Position numbers and translations under genes: made by a program | DNA from: JBIKIW01 sp044361365 | GTDB taxonomy: Bacteria > Patescibacteriota > JACMRA01 | Direction of reading: 5' to 3' | Length of the DNA stretch: 64,000 bases | Assembly: GCA_044361365.1 (NCBI GenBank) | Contig: JBIKIW010000002.1 | Location: 1-64,000 of the forward strand | Notes under the pieces: generated by a model | What the model was told of the DNA's origin: nothing | Database searches by the model: none | The model's input: the letters and a program-made list of their open reading frames with translations, nothing else | In this document: one piece after another, positions 1-8,973 of the stretch | Numbering within the stretch: the stretch's first letter is position 1 | How the letters are laid out: every line of letters begins with the position of its first letter

Positions 1-2388
1 TTTGTTTAATCTAGCATCTTTAACAGTTAGCGAGTAGTCACTCTTTCCGTATATAGATAACCCAGCTGCTTCAGGATTAGGTGATTCGGTTATAGTTGTG
101 GCTGTTTTGGGGATTAATAGGGTATCGGTGGTTCCTGCTGTTATAGTTACACCTCCTTTGTCAGTATAAGTTTCAGTTGCTATTCCTAATCTTAGTAAGA
201 TATTTCTAGCAACATCAGATGTAGTGGAGTTGGTGTCTGATGGGATGTTGTTACATGTTAAAGTGGTGCTGGTATCGGTTACTGCTGCACAACTTGCTGG
301 AGTAGTGGCTACTGCTGTAGTGTTGTTACCAGTGGATGTTGTAGCTCTAAAATTACTGGTAGCTGGGAATTTGTATCCTGCTTTTAGGGCGAAGGTACAG
401 TTGTAAGTTGCTCCTGAAGCGACAGTTTTGTTGGTGCAGTCTTCTAGGGCTAAGTTTAGGTTGTCGTTGGTTACGGTAATTAAACTAGTATTTACACTTA
501 CATCTCCTTTGTCAGTGTAGTTTCCTGTGGTGCCAAGTCTAAGTAAGATTTCTCTGTTTCCACTATTAGTTCCTGCTGGGATATCGTTACAAGTTAGGTT
601 TCCAGTGGTAGCATCTGCTGTATAAGTACAGTTTGGAGAAGTTGTACCTTCTGTGGTTCCATTATCTGTTGTAGAGGTAGCTGCTTTAAAGTCTCCTGTA
701 GTTGGGAATTTGTATCCTGCTTTTAGAGCGAAGGTGCAGTCATATGCTATACCTGAGTCGGTAGTTTTGTTGGTACAATTTTCAAGGGCATCTGTTAGAT
801 TGTCGTTGGTGACGGTGATGAGGTTAGTGGTTACATTTACATTTCCTTTGTCGGTGTATTCTTCAGTTCCTGTGCCTAATCTTAATAGAATATTTCTATT
901 AGAATCACTGGTTAAACCTGAAGGTGTTGGAATACTGTTACAAGTTAAATTACCTGTAGTTGCATTTGCAGTGTATGTACAATTTGCTGGTGTAATTCCT
1001 GATTGAGCAGTAATTCCTGTATCATTAGTAGCTGTAGTAGATTGGAAGTTACCAGTTGCTGGGAATTTGTAGCCATTTACCAGAGCAAAAGTACAATTGT
1101 AAGAACTAGCTGTTACCACGGTTTTGTTTGTACAGTCTGCTAAAGCATCTTTTAGGTTTGCGTTGGTGACTGTGATTAAAGAGGGTGTTACAGTAATCCC
1201 TAAGTTTCCACCTTTGTCTGTAGTAATTTCTTTAGAGGTGTCTATCCCACCTGTAGTTGGACCAACATTTACAGGGTTACAAGTTTGAGTCGTAGAGGTT
1301 CCTGATAGATTACAATCAGCTTGTCCTCCACCAGTGTTTACGGTGATTATTACTTTTCCAGTGTAAGGTACTCCTGCTGGAGCTCCTTTAACCGTAATAG
1401 TACAGTTGGCATTGGTGTTTTCAGTATAGTTTGTTTTATCACAAGTTATACCTGTTACATCTCCGTTGTTGGGGGTGTAGGTTACTTCTGTTGTCTGAGT
1501 CAATGTTTTAGAACAAGTATTTGAATTTACTCCATCACTTGTGTATCCACCAGAAGAGCAGGTTGCATCCACTAAAACTGTTGTTGGTGTGATTATTTGG
1601 CTAGCTGAATAGGAAAAGCCTCCATAAACACGAGATAGTAAAACGCCAAATAAATTATTACCATTTGGGCTTACACCACTAGCACATATTCTATAGCCTC
1701 CAGATTCAATTATGTAGTTTGCATATGGAGGTACGGGATTTGTGCCTATTTGAGTTATGCCACAATACTGAGAGCCTCCAAATCCATAAATTATAGCCCC
1801 CTGATCTTCCTGATAACATCCACTACCAAATCCTACAATTGTAAATCTTGGAGAGCTACAATCAATTACAAGAGTAGGAACCCCGGGTGAGGATTGGCCA
1901 AAAACAGGGCTGCCCATACCTGAAACACAGTTATTCGAGACATCTTTTACCCCACCAAAAAGTCTACCTGTATTGTTAAAGTTTGACTGTGTAGCTTGGT
2001 TATATTCAGTTGGACAAAAATAGCCAGTAACAGTGTTTTGTGTTATTGAACATTTGCCATTGACTGGTACTGAGCTATCTGCACAAATTTTATTTATTGT
2101 CTCAGTTTTTACACATGTTGCACCACTAGCTGTAAAACCATTTGCCGTATCGCAATTCAATCCGGCACTGGCATTATCGGTATTATTTCTTTGAATTTGA
2201 AAATAAGCTAAACTTCCACCAACAAGCAGTACTAATACTAAAGCAAAACTAATTATTATTGTCTGGTATTTTTTAAATAATTTAGAGAAATTTGATTTTT
2301 TATTACCAATATCTTTAGGTTTTAAAATTTGGTTTTGAGTTGTGGTATTATCTACAACTTTAGTTGATTCTAATGGTTTTTTTGCCAT
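1..2388 (-). CDS. Large cysteine-rich repeat surface protein, C-terminus beyond window
   Basis: An open frame runs from an ATG at 2388 leftward to base 1 without a stop (at least 796 codons), so the protein is incomplete here. About 40 polar residues come first, then one hydrophobic segment (about residues 42-63), then a long Thr/Asn/Gly-rich ectodomain with many cysteines. This is the layout of a signal-anchored surface protein. From about residue 400 onward a unit of about 113-119 residues recurs three times. Each unit contains VTN(A/D)NL...C.NKT, then CTFAL..GYKFP, then ILLRLG....YTDKG. The family is not recognised. An adhesin, S-layer or stalk-like role is only an inference from the architecture. 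The short plus-strand frames in this stretch are shadows. Confidence 0.85.
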   Translation of the reverse strand, partial: MAKKPLESTKVVDNTTTQNQILKPKDIGNKKSNFSKLFKKYQTIIISFALVLVLLVGGSLAYFQIQRNNTDNASAGLNCDTANGFTASGATCVKTETINKICADSSVPVNGKCSITQNTVTGYFCPTEYNQATQSNFNNTGRLFGGVKDVSNNCVSGMGSPVFGQSSPGVPTLVIDCSSPRFTIVGFGSGCYQEDQGAIIYGFGGSQYCGITQIGTNPVPPYANYIIESGGYRICASGVSPNGNNLFGVLLSRVYGGFSYSASQIITPTTVLVDATCSSGGYTSDGVNSNTCSKTLTQTTEVTYTPNNGDVTGITCDKTNYTENTNANCTITVKGAPAGVPYTGKVIITVNTGGGQADCNLSGTSTTQTCNPVNVGPTTGGIDTSKEITTDKGGNLGITVTPSLITVTNANLKDALADCTNKTVVTASSYNCTFALVNGYKFPATGNFQSTTATNDTGITAQSGITPANCTYTANATTGNLTCNSIPTPSGLTSDSNRNILLRLGTGTEEYTDKGNVNVTTNLITVTNDNLTDALENCTNKTTDSGIAYDCTFALKAGYKFPTTGDFKAATSTTDNGTTEGTTSPNCTYTADATTGNLTCNDIPAGTNSGNREILLRLGTTGNYTDKGDVSVNTSLITVTNDNLNLALEDCTNKTVASGATYNCTFALKAGYKFPATSNFRATTSTGNNTTAVATTPASCAAVTDTSTTLTCNNIPSDTNSTTSDVARNILLRLGIATETYTDKGGVTITAGTTDTLLIPKTATTITESPNPEAAGLSIYGKSDYSLTVKDARLNK

Positions 2389-2583
2389 ATTTTTGTGTTT
2401 GTTTTTGTGTTTTAATTGTAAATTCTAGATCAGAGAATGGATGTATTTTGACTTAGTTTTTAGGAGTTAGCAAGGTTGTATTGGTGGAATTTTACTAACT
2501 CTGAAACTCCCTATACTCTAAAAATCAAACTAGCTTTACAATTTAAAGATTTTAAAAGTAGATTCTAAAATTAACTTGTTTAT

Positions 2584-3489
2584 ATGTTTGCTATCGATAT
2601 TAAAGGCCTACAAAAAACTTATGAGGGCGGAACTCAGGCACTCAAAGGAGTCGACCTTGAAGTGAAACAAGGAGATTTTTTTGCATTGCTAGGTGCCAAC
2701 GGTGCTGGGAAAACCACAATTATTGGTATTTTAACCGGTTTGGTAAACAAAACTAAAGGAAATGTTCGGGTTTTTGGGTTTGATCTGGATACTGAAATCA
2801 ATGATGTAAAAAGACAAATTGGAGTTGTTCCTCAAGAGTTTAATTTTGGGATGTTTGAAAAAGTTATCGACATCGTGGTAAATGCGGCTGGGTATTATGG
2901 GATCCCTAGAGAAGAAGCAATTCCTAGAGCCAACGAAATTCTAGATAAGCTTGGTTTATCTGAGAAAAAAGACACTCAAGCTAGAAATTTATCTGGTGGA
3001 ATGAAGCGAAGGTTGATGATTGCTAGGGGTTTGATGCATAAGCCAAAACTTTTGATTTTAGACGAGCCAACTGCTGGGGTTGATGTGGAATTACGACATG
3101 GAATGTGGGAATATCTAAACGAATTAAACAAAAATGGAACGACTATTTTACTAACTACACACTATTTGGAAGAGGTAGAGCAACTTTGCCAAAATGCTGC
3201 CATCATTAAAGAAGGAAAAATTATCAAAAATGATTCAGTAAAAAATTTGTTACGGGCTATGGATTCTGAAAGCTATCTTTTAGATGTCAACGGCTTGCCT
3301 AAAAAGCTCGAAGTAAAAGGTTTTAAACCGACAATCCTAGACTCACATACAATCTCTGTAGAAATTTCTAAAAAGCAAAGTCTAAATCAATTTTTTGCAG
3401 AACTAAGCAAACAACAAATCGAAATTTTAGCTGTTAGACCCAAAGGAAACCGTTTGGAAGAGCTATTTTTAAACATTTTAAAAAAATAA
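2584..3489 (+). CDS. ABC transporter ATP-binding protein (ABC-2 / drug-export type)
   Basis: This 301-residue ATPase has Walker A GANGAGKT at residues 37-44, the signature LSGGM near 135, Walker B LLILDEPTAGVD near 155 and the H-loop His in TTH near 191. The roughly 80-residue C-terminal extension after the ATPase core is usual for DrrA/NodI-type exporters. It should power export of a hydrophobic or polymeric substrate by the membrane protein encoded 27 nt downstream (3517-4299). The substrate cannot be read from the sequence. The start is the first ATG of the frame and there is no convincing ribosome binding site, as for most genes here. Confidence 0.93.
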   Translation: MFAIDIKGLQKTYEGGTQALKGVDLEVKQGDFFALLGANGAGKTTIIGILTGLVNKTKGNVRVFGFDLDTEINDVKRQIGVVPQEFNFGMFEKVIDIVVNAAGYYGIPREEAIPRANEILDKLGLSEKKDTQARNLSGGMKRRLMIARGLMHKPKLLILDEPTAGVDVELRHGMWEYLNELNKNGTTILLTTHYLEEVEQLCQNAAIIKEGKIIKNDSVKNLLRAMDSESYLLDVNGLPKKLEVKGFKPTILDSHTISVEISKKQSLNQFFAELSKQQIEILAVRPKGNRLEELFLNILKK

Positions 3490-3516
3490 TTACAAACCAA
3501 TTTATACTCACATTTT

Positions 3517-4299
3517 ATGACTAATTTATCTCGCTATTGGGTTCCTTTTATCACTCTAACCCGCAAAGAAGTTGATCGTTTCACTAGAATTTGGAGTCAA
3601 ACTTTACTACCACCTGTAATCACACAAAGTTTGTATTTTATAATTTTTGGTGGTTTTATTGGATCGAGAGTGGGAGAAATTGATGGTGTCTCCTATATGG
3701 GATTTATCGTACCAGGTTTGGTTATGATGTCTATTATTACAGCTAGTTATACTAACGCAGTAAGTTCGTTTTTTCAATCTAAGTTTCAGAGAAATGTTGA
3801 AGAGTTGCTAGTTTCTCCAACCCCAAATTGGGTAATCATAGCGGGCTATACTTTCGGGTCAGTTTTAAGGGGAGTTTTAGTTGGTTTAATTGTATTTGTG
3901 GTTTCATTTTTGTTTGTCAGTCCCCAAATTGATAACATTTTTATTATAATGGTTTTTGGTCTCCTTACAGCTATTGTTTTTTCACTTGCGGGTCTTTTGA
4001 ACGGAATTTATGCTAAAAAGTTTGATGATGTTAGCATTTTCCCAACCTTTATTTTAACTCCACTAACTTACCTCGGTGGCGTATTTTATTCGATCAGACA
4101 ACTTCCAGATATTTGGCAAAAAGTGTCTTTAGCCAACCCAATTTTGTATATGGTAAATGGTTTTAGGTATGGATTTTATGGAGCATCTTTTACGGATGTA
4201 AATATTTGGGTAAGTTTTTTGATGTTGGTAATATCAGCAGTGATTTTGGTGGCAATAAATCTTAGACTTTTGAGCAAAGGGACTGGTTTGAGATCGTAG
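3517..4299 (+). CDS. ABC-2 type transporter permease
   Basis: This 260-residue integral membrane protein has about six hydrophobic segments and the ABC-2 family layout. An N-terminal amphipathic stretch is followed by paired membrane helices around residues 30-90 and a FILTPLTYLGGVFYS segment near 180-195, which resembles the family's conserved region. It lies 27 nt after the ATPase gene in the same direction, so the two almost certainly form one exporter. DrrB/NodJ-like proteins of this size export antibiotics, lipids or polysaccharides. Nearby genes do not identify the substrate. Confidence 0.9.
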   Translation: MTNLSRYWVPFITLTRKEVDRFTRIWSQTLLPPVITQSLYFIIFGGFIGSRVGEIDGVSYMGFIVPGLVMMSIITASYTNAVSSFFQSKFQRNVEELLVSPTPNWVIIAGYTFGSVLRGVLVGLIVFVVSFLFVSPQIDNIFIIMVFGLLTAIVFSLAGLLNGIYAKKFDDVSIFPTFILTPLTYLGGVFYSIRQLPDIWQKVSLANPILYMVNGFRYGFYGASFTDVNIWVSFLMLVISAVILVAINLRLLSKGTGLRS

Positions 4300-4321
4300 A
4301 AGTACTTTTTATAGAAATAGG

Positions 4322-4885
4322 TTAACTTTGAGGCAATTCTAAACCAATTAACTCATCTAAATGGGGCAATTCTTCAAAATAAATTCCGTATTCCTCTATT
4401 ATCTTTTTAAAAACTAAATAAATTAATCGCCTTTGTTTAGGGTTAAGTATTTCACTTTTATAATTAGGTAGTTTATGAGGCATCGCAAAATAATTATTTT
4501 TAGGATGTTTTATCATACAGCAAGTAAGGTAATAAGAATAATCGAAATCTTCACCAAGCGATTTTTCAAAAAGGTATTCAAGCCTTTTACGCATTTTCTT
4601 TCTAATCTTTATTCTATACTCAAGATCATTTTCAAATCTTTCTTTTTCAAGGCTTTTTTTAAATGAAACTAGAAAACCTACAATCGAACCGTGCTTATCT
4701 TTTTCTATAAGAAATTCTTTAGGAGGTGTGCATTTAAATACAAACCAAACCATCAAAGCAACAATTGAGCCGTAACTACTTTTTTTCTCTATAAAATTTT
4801 CTCGAATTTGGGAATTTTCCATAACATTTTTTAAAAATTTACCTACCTTTTTCCATAAATTTAGTTTTCGGGCAATCAATTTCAC
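4322..4885 (-). CDS. Hypothetical basic protein with an internal duplication
   Basis: This 187-residue lysine-rich protein has no family I recognise. The region around residues 30-75 contains two similar blocks about 28 residues apart, each reading roughly IEK..(Y/H)GSIV followed by hydrophobic residues. This may be an internal duplication that forms two short membrane or hairpin segments. The second half is charged, with several Lys/Glu-rich helices. It is convergent with the ABC permease gene (23 nt between the stops) and divergent from the M16-like gene. Length and codon use look like a real gene, but function is unknown. Confidence 0.6.
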   Translation of the reverse strand: MKLIARKLNLWKKVGKFLKNVMENSQIRENFIEKKSSYGSIVALMVWFVFKCTPPKEFLIEKDKHGSIVGFLVSFKKSLEKERFENDLEYRIKIRKKMRKRLEYLFEKSLGEDFDYSYYLTCCMIKHPKNNYFAMPHKLPNYKSEILNPKQRRLIYLVFKKIIEEYGIYFEELPHLDELIGLELPQS

Positions 4886-4925
4886 CTTCTTTGACAGTAA
4901 AGGGCTTTATTTGTAGGAAATTATT

Positions 4926-6293
4926 ATGCTTAAACCTACTACTTTAAAAAACGGACTTACCGTTCTTCGAATTCCTAGAGCGAGTTCAAAATCGACCTTG
5001 ATTGGCTATGTTACCACTTCTGGTTCCAGTATGGAAGAAGGTTATTTCCCCCAAGGAATCAGTCATTTGGTTGAAAGATTGTTTTGGTGTGGTACAGATA
5101 AACATCCATCTACTCGTAATTTGAATTTAAGCCTTGAAAGCATGGGTGGAAACTTCACGAGTCTTACTTCTCACGAGCTTACTGCGCTTTACCTCACAGT
5201 ACCAGACTACCATCAATTTAAGGGGGTTTCTTTACTTTCTGAAATTATCCAAAGATCATATTTTGACGCTAGAGATATTGAAAAAGAAAAAAAATCCATG
5301 ATTGAGTATCTTAAAAATCACTCAGAAAATGCCGAAATGGAGGCCTCTTTTTTATCAATGTCCAACCTTTATGCAAATTCAAGTTACGGACTTCCTGTTT
5401 ATGGAAGCATTGATTCGGTAAGCAATATCACCCAAGAAAATGTTTTGGAATACCTAGCTCATCAGTATCGCCCTGATAAAAGCTGCTTGGTGATTGCTGG
5501 TAGTTTTGAAAACAAAGCTCTGATGGAATTAATTGATCAAGAATGGGGTGTTTGGAGCCCTCGTACCAAAAAATTTATCGAACCTATGGATTTTCAACCA
5601 GAAGATGTTGGGCAATTACCAAGGTTGGTTTATAGGCAAAGAGGGATTAGCCAAACTCAACTTACGGTAAACTTTTTACTTGATGACGGCATGAGGCCAA
5701 AAGCACTTTTAGAACAAGAAAAATCTGAAAAGCCTGTAGAGGTTGATTACAAAAAAGTACTAGAAGAATATCTCAAAAAACAAGCTAACATTTTGGTTTT
5801 AAACACTCTTTTAGGCCAGGGTTTATCTTCAAGATTATGGACTAAAACAGTCGAGGAGGAAATGCTTTTTAATAGTATTCAAAGTGAGATTTTTAAGTTT
5901 AAATCTACTGGATTTTTGCAAATTTTTGGTCGAATTGAAAACAGTCAATTTTCGTTTGGATTGGAGAGTGTGTTATCAGTTTTGGAAGCCTTCAAAAAAA
6001 CCACAGTTTCTATAAACGAGTTAGCCAAAGCTCGCGAGTACCTCAAGGGTAGGCTAATTATGGATCAAGAAGACTTGGTTTCAGCTGCTTTTTGGCAATT
6101 GGAACATTTAATTGGAACTGGTTTGGTGTTTGAACCGGAAGATTTAATAGCTAAAATTGAAAAAGTGGAAGCTCCGCAAATCCGCACTTTAGCAAACAGT
6201 CTTTTTGTGTCTGAAAAAATGGCAATCACTACTCTTGGACCAGCCAAAGAAACTAGATTGGTTGAAAAATTAATCAAAAAATATTTGGGTTAG
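4926..6293 (+). CDS. M16 peptidase-family protein with altered zinc motif (HXXER)
   Basis: This 455-residue protein has the fold order of M16B peptidases (processing-peptidase or PqqL-like): an N-terminal LKNGLTVLRIP strand, the inverted zinc-binding region near residue 47, a segment around 190-230 before the domain boundary, and a second M16 domain. The usual HXXEH reads H47-L-V-E50-R51 here, so the second zinc histidine is an arginine. The downstream glutamate region (IEY, E127) is kept. M16 homologues without the full motif usually act as non-catalytic partners, so this may be inactive or a heterodimer subunit. No second M16 gene is present in the window. Confidence 0.85.
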   Translation: MLKPTTLKNGLTVLRIPRASSKSTLIGYVTTSGSSMEEGYFPQGISHLVERLFWCGTDKHPSTRNLNLSLESMGGNFTSLTSHELTALYLTVPDYHQFKGVSLLSEIIQRSYFDARDIEKEKKSMIEYLKNHSENAEMEASFLSMSNLYANSSYGLPVYGSIDSVSNITQENVLEYLAHQYRPDKSCLVIAGSFENKALMELIDQEWGVWSPRTKKFIEPMDFQPEDVGQLPRLVYRQRGISQTQLTVNFLLDDGMRPKALLEQEKSEKPVEVDYKKVLEEYLKKQANILVLNTLLGQGLSSRLWTKTVEEEMLFNSIQSEIFKFKSTGFLQIFGRIENSQFSFGLESVLSVLEAFKKTTVSINELAKAREYLKGRLIMDQEDLVSAAFWQLEHLIGTGLVFEPEDLIAKIEKVEAPQIRTLANSLFVSEKMAITTLGPAKETRLVEKLIKKYLG

Positions 6294-6356
6294 TTCTAGA
6301 TTTAGTCGGGTTTAGAAGGCGTATTAGGCATTGAACCAAAACTTTTTAGAGAGTCA

Positions 6357-6683
6357 AAGCTAAATCATATTTAAAATAGATAACGAAGGCGAGGACTGTC
6401 TGAGCTTTAAAGCCTTTATAGAACCCATTTGAAAATTAATTAGAACAAAAAGCCATTAAATAGTTTTTCCCTGACAAGGGGAATGTCCGAAGGACAAGGG
6501 GTTTTATGGAAATTTAAAGTGACGATAAAACCCACAGTCCCGTTGGGACAGCTCCCTTATCAGGGAGCAACTGACAACTTTTGGCTTAAATTAGGCAAAA
6601 TAAATTGAATAGGTTCTATAAATTAGAAATGTATGATACGAGATTCACAGACAAGTGTCTAGTTTAATAGTGGTTTGGCTATA
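6357..6683. mobile_element. Miniature element family B, interrupted by a family A element
   Basis: The outer parts (6357-6416 and 6621-6683) match the two halves of the roughly 130-bp family B element seen intact at 30511, 61180 and 62383. They share the left end AGCTAAATCATATTTAAA, the core around GAGGACTGTCTGAGCTTTAAAG, and the right half with ACAAGTGTCTAGTTTAATA. A complete family A element (6417-6620) sits in the middle at a TA-rich position. There is no coding capacity, and the copy is non-autonomous. Confidence 0.8.
6417..6620. mobile_element. Miniature inverted-repeat element family A, copy 1
   Basis: This 204-bp element starts TATAGAACCCATTTGA and ends with the imperfect inverted repeat TTGAATAGGTTCTATA. 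Inside are compact hairpins, including TGTCCGAAGGACA, GTCCCGTTGGGAC and CTCCCTTATCAGGGAG. It is closely similar along its length to 44502-44707. It has no open frame of note, so it would need a transposase supplied in trans. The TA at both ends suggests insertion at TA, as in IS630/Tc1-type elements; that is an inference. Confidence 0.85.
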
Positions 6684-6866
6684 AATAATTTTTTGGTAGC
6701 ATTAAATTAAGAATATTAGACCCGCCTTCATCATCTAAGCAAGCGAAGATTTCGAGTTCCGGCAACAAGCTTTGGACAAACATCAACATGAGATATTTGG
6801 TTTAAAATAGTCACTTTTTTGACGAAAAATAATAATTTCAGTTGAGTCTAAGATGAAAGAACTATC

Positions 6867-7616
6867 ATGTCTCAAGAACAACTTCCACAGATAATCATTC
6901 TGTACGGACCTCCAGCTGCTGGAAAAGGAACTCAAGCTCATTTTTTGAGGCAAAAACTGCCAAATTACTACCACTTAGATTTTGGCTCAGAACTACGAAA
7001 ATTTGTAGCTGATAATTTAGGTGATTATACTTCTGCTGACGAAACTGTAGTCGATAAAAATATTAAACCTGAAATTTTGGAAGTTGCTAGACGAATTAAA
7101 AAAGACATGAAAGATAGCTTGCCAGTTCAAACTCCTGACCTGAGATTTGTGATTGAAAAAACCATCTCTGATTGTGTAGCTAGAAAACAAGGAATGATTA
7201 TTGAAGGACCTGGAAGATTGATTGAAGAAGCAAAATGGTTATCTGGATTTTTAGCTGAAAAAAGTGTGGAAGTTTGTATTTTTCACCTATACATTTCTTT
7301 AGATGAAGTTTTAGAAAGATCCTCAACTAGATATTATCTGCTAAGCACCAAAAAACCTTTTAGATCACTAGAAGAAGCTGAAAGTGAAGCTGTGAATAAT
7401 GAAAAACCTTTCCGCAGACCAGAAGATTTGGACCAAGAAGGCACCAAACAAAGATACAGATTATTGTATTCCGATAATTTCGCTAGAATTATTAGTATCT
7501 ACCAACTTCAAGCTAAATCTTTAGTTTTCACCATCGACGCTTCCCAAGAAATAGCCGGAGTTTCTGGAGATATTTTAAACTATTTTGAAAGATTTTTTGG
7601 GGTTAGTTTGAGCTAA
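6867..7616 (+). CDS. Adenylate kinase-like nucleoside monophosphate kinase
   Basis: This 249-residue P-loop kinase has the motif GPPAAGKGT at residues 14-22, typical of adenylate kinases, followed by an NMP-binding helix region (DFGSELR) and a GMIIEGPGR segment where most Adk proteins have GFPRT. It should transfer phosphate from ATP to a nucleoside monophosphate in the cytoplasm. It is longer than the usual 180-220 residues and diverges in the LID and C-terminal parts, so AMP specificity is not certain. A strong terminator follows at 7651-7677. Confidence 0.8.
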   Translation: MSQEQLPQIIILYGPPAAGKGTQAHFLRQKLPNYYHLDFGSELRKFVADNLGDYTSADETVVDKNIKPEILEVARRIKKDMKDSLPVQTPDLRFVIEKTISDCVARKQGMIIEGPGRLIEEAKWLSGFLAEKSVEVCIFHLYISLDEVLERSSTRYYLLSTKKPFRSLEEAESEAVNNEKPFRRPEDLDQEGTKQRYRLLYSDNFARIISIYQLQAKSLVFTIDASQEIAGVSGDILNYFERFFGVSLS

Positions 7617-7650
7617 AAATTTACCGATTACTTTACTTCATATTACTGTC

Positions 7651-7677
7651 ACCCTGAATTTATTTCAGGGTCTTTTT
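7651..7677 (+). terminator. Rho-independent terminator after the adenylate-kinase-like gene
   Basis: A perfect 8-bp stem, ACCCTGAA (7651-7658) with TTCAGGGT (7664-7671), encloses a 5-nt loop and is followed by CTTTTT. It lies 35 nt after the stop codon of the kinase gene. Confidence 0.85.
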
Positions 7678-7699
7678 GTAGATTCTATAATTGTCTTAC

Positions 7700-7853
7700 C
7701 CAAACTAAGTTGAAGTTGTTCCCTGATAAGGGAGCTGGCACGAAGTGGTTGAGGGTTTGATCTCACTTCAAATTACCACAAAACCCTTGTCCTGTGGACA
7801 CTCTCCTTGGAAGTAGAAAAACTATTTAATTGTTATTAACTTTCAAATGGGGT
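7700..7853. mobile_element. Degenerate family A miniature element (reverse orientation)
   Basis: This stretch aligns with the reverse complement of the family A elements. The block TCCCTGATAAGGGAGCTG, the run around AAAACCCTTGTCC, AAAACTATTTAAT and the end TTTCAAATGGG appear in the same order. Substitutions and small deletions have removed parts of the hairpins and the terminal repeat. It is an old, decayed copy. Confidence 0.65.
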
Positions 7854-7861
7854 TGCAGCTC

Positions 7862-8818
7862 CTAAACTTCCTTTTTCAAGCCCTCTTTGGAAATGCTAAG
7901 CGGAAAATATGGGATCATTTTATTATTCAAATAATTCACCAAACCCAGTTTAGTTTTTTTGTTACCTTCACACCAAAATAAAATATAACCAGATCCTTCC
8001 AAAATTCCTCCCGCTCCAATAATTTTACCAGTTCCAAATTGTTTTAGCCCTTGCAAAAATAATCTAGTTTTTTCAGAAACAACCCCAAGTTTTTGGAGTA
8101 ATTTTTGATTATGATCGATTACATGTTTGATTCCATCAGCATTGTTTTCAGACAAAGCAGTAGTCAAAGCCTTGGTGGTTTTACCCATGTCACGGATCAT
8201 TTTTTTGTACATGGCGGGATTATCTTCCATGGCAAATTTAACTAGTTCGACCATAAATTTGGTAGTTTCTTTTCTGTCTCCACTATCGATCAAGAAAAAT
8301 CTATCCTGAATTTCTGGGCTGATTTCAAAGGGTAATTTTTCTACTACTTTTAGAAACTCAAACTCCTTTCTAAACCACACAAAACCTCCAAAACTAGAAG
8401 CTGAATTGTCCGCTCCAGAAGGTTTACCATGAAAATTTACTTCGGATTGATAAGCTAGATGATTTACAATATTTACATCAAAAACTTTTCCTCCGAAAAA
8501 CTCCAAAAATGCTGCTACCGCTGCTACAGACAAAGCCGCTGAAGAGCCAAAACCACGGCTCATTGGGATATTTGAATCGATATGGTAAGCAAAAGTTTTA
8601 TCTTCAAAAGAAATATTTTGAGAAGCCAAGTAATCTTTTACAATCTCAACTATCTGACCAAGTCTTGGATCTTCAAATTTGAATTGTTTGGAACTACTTT
8701 CGACTGTGAATTTGAGACGAAGATCTATAGCTGCAAGAATGGCAGGCTCTCCCCAAACCACACTGTGTTCACCGCTAAAAATAACCTTACCTGGAGCTGA
8801 ATAGCAAATTTTGGACAT
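7862..8818 (-). CDS. mvk: Mevalonate kinase
   Basis: This GHMP-family kinase phosphorylates mevalonate with ATP in isoprenoid precursor synthesis. From the chosen ATG at 8818 the protein is 318 residues and begins SKICYSAPGKVIFSGEHSVV, the usual family start. The ATP loop PMSRGFGSSAA lies near residue 90 and the KPSGADNSASSFGG motif, with the catalytic Asp, near 145. The frame stays open upstream to 8944, but that extension would run into the tRNA-Gln gene and lacks family similarity, so I reject it. The type 1 IPP isomerase at 45494-46048 supports a mevalonate pathway. Confidence 0.9.
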   Translation of the reverse strand: MSKICYSAPGKVIFSGEHSVVWGEPAILAAIDLRLKFTVESSSKQFKFEDPRLGQIVEIVKDYLASQNISFEDKTFAYHIDSNIPMSRGFGSSAALSVAAVAAFLEFFGGKVFDVNIVNHLAYQSEVNFHGKPSGADNSASSFGGFVWFRKEFEFLKVVEKLPFEISPEIQDRFFLIDSGDRKETTKFMVELVKFAMEDNPAMYKKMIRDMGKTTKALTTALSENNADGIKHVIDHNQKLLQKLGVVSEKTRLFLQGLKQFGTGKIIGAGGILEGSGYILFWCEGNKKTKLGLVNYLNNKMIPYFPLSISKEGLKKEV

Positions 8819-8858
8819 AATAAAGCTAAACCTACGAGGCAAATCCATTTTGGTCAAC

Positions 8859-8887
8859 TTGACATTTTGGCTGTAATTAACTGAATT
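8859..8887 (+). promoter_or_regulatory. Promoter of tRNA-Gln
   Basis: A perfect -35 hexamer TTGACA (8859-8864) is followed after 17 nt by TGAATT (8882-8887). This places the transcription start near 8894, a few bases before the tRNA at 8899. Confidence 0.7.
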
Positions 8888-8898
8888 TAAAAATGAAA

Positions 8899-8973
8899 TC
8901 GGGGATCGTCTAGTTGGTAGGACAACGGGTTCTGGTTCCGTCAACTGGGGTTCGAATCCCTATCCCCGAACCA
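8899..8973 (+). tRNA. tRNA-Gln (anticodon CTG)
   Basis: A full cloverleaf can be drawn. The acceptor is TCGGGGA paired with TCCCCGA, with discriminator A and an encoded CCA. The anticodon stem ACGGG/TCCGT holds the loop TTCTGGT with anticodon CTG. The T arm is TGGGG-TTCGAAT-CCCTA. A self-complementary hairpin (AATGTTG/CAACATT, 8973-8991) follows directly. The 3' side of this tRNA is the attachment site of the element at 8993-17201. The recombinase gene of that element ends on the opposite strand inside the tRNA. Confidence 0.95.

Noticed and set aside
224..1524. Several plus-strand open frames (for example 224-406, 653-1006, 1321-1524)
   Set aside because: They lie opposite the continuous minus-strand surface-protein gene, repeat because that gene has repeats, and show no domain or start signal.
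8819..8944. N-terminal extension of mevalonate kinase to 8944
   Set aside because: It would overlap the tRNA-Gln gene on the other strand and its promoter, and family members start at the SKICYSAPGK-like strand.
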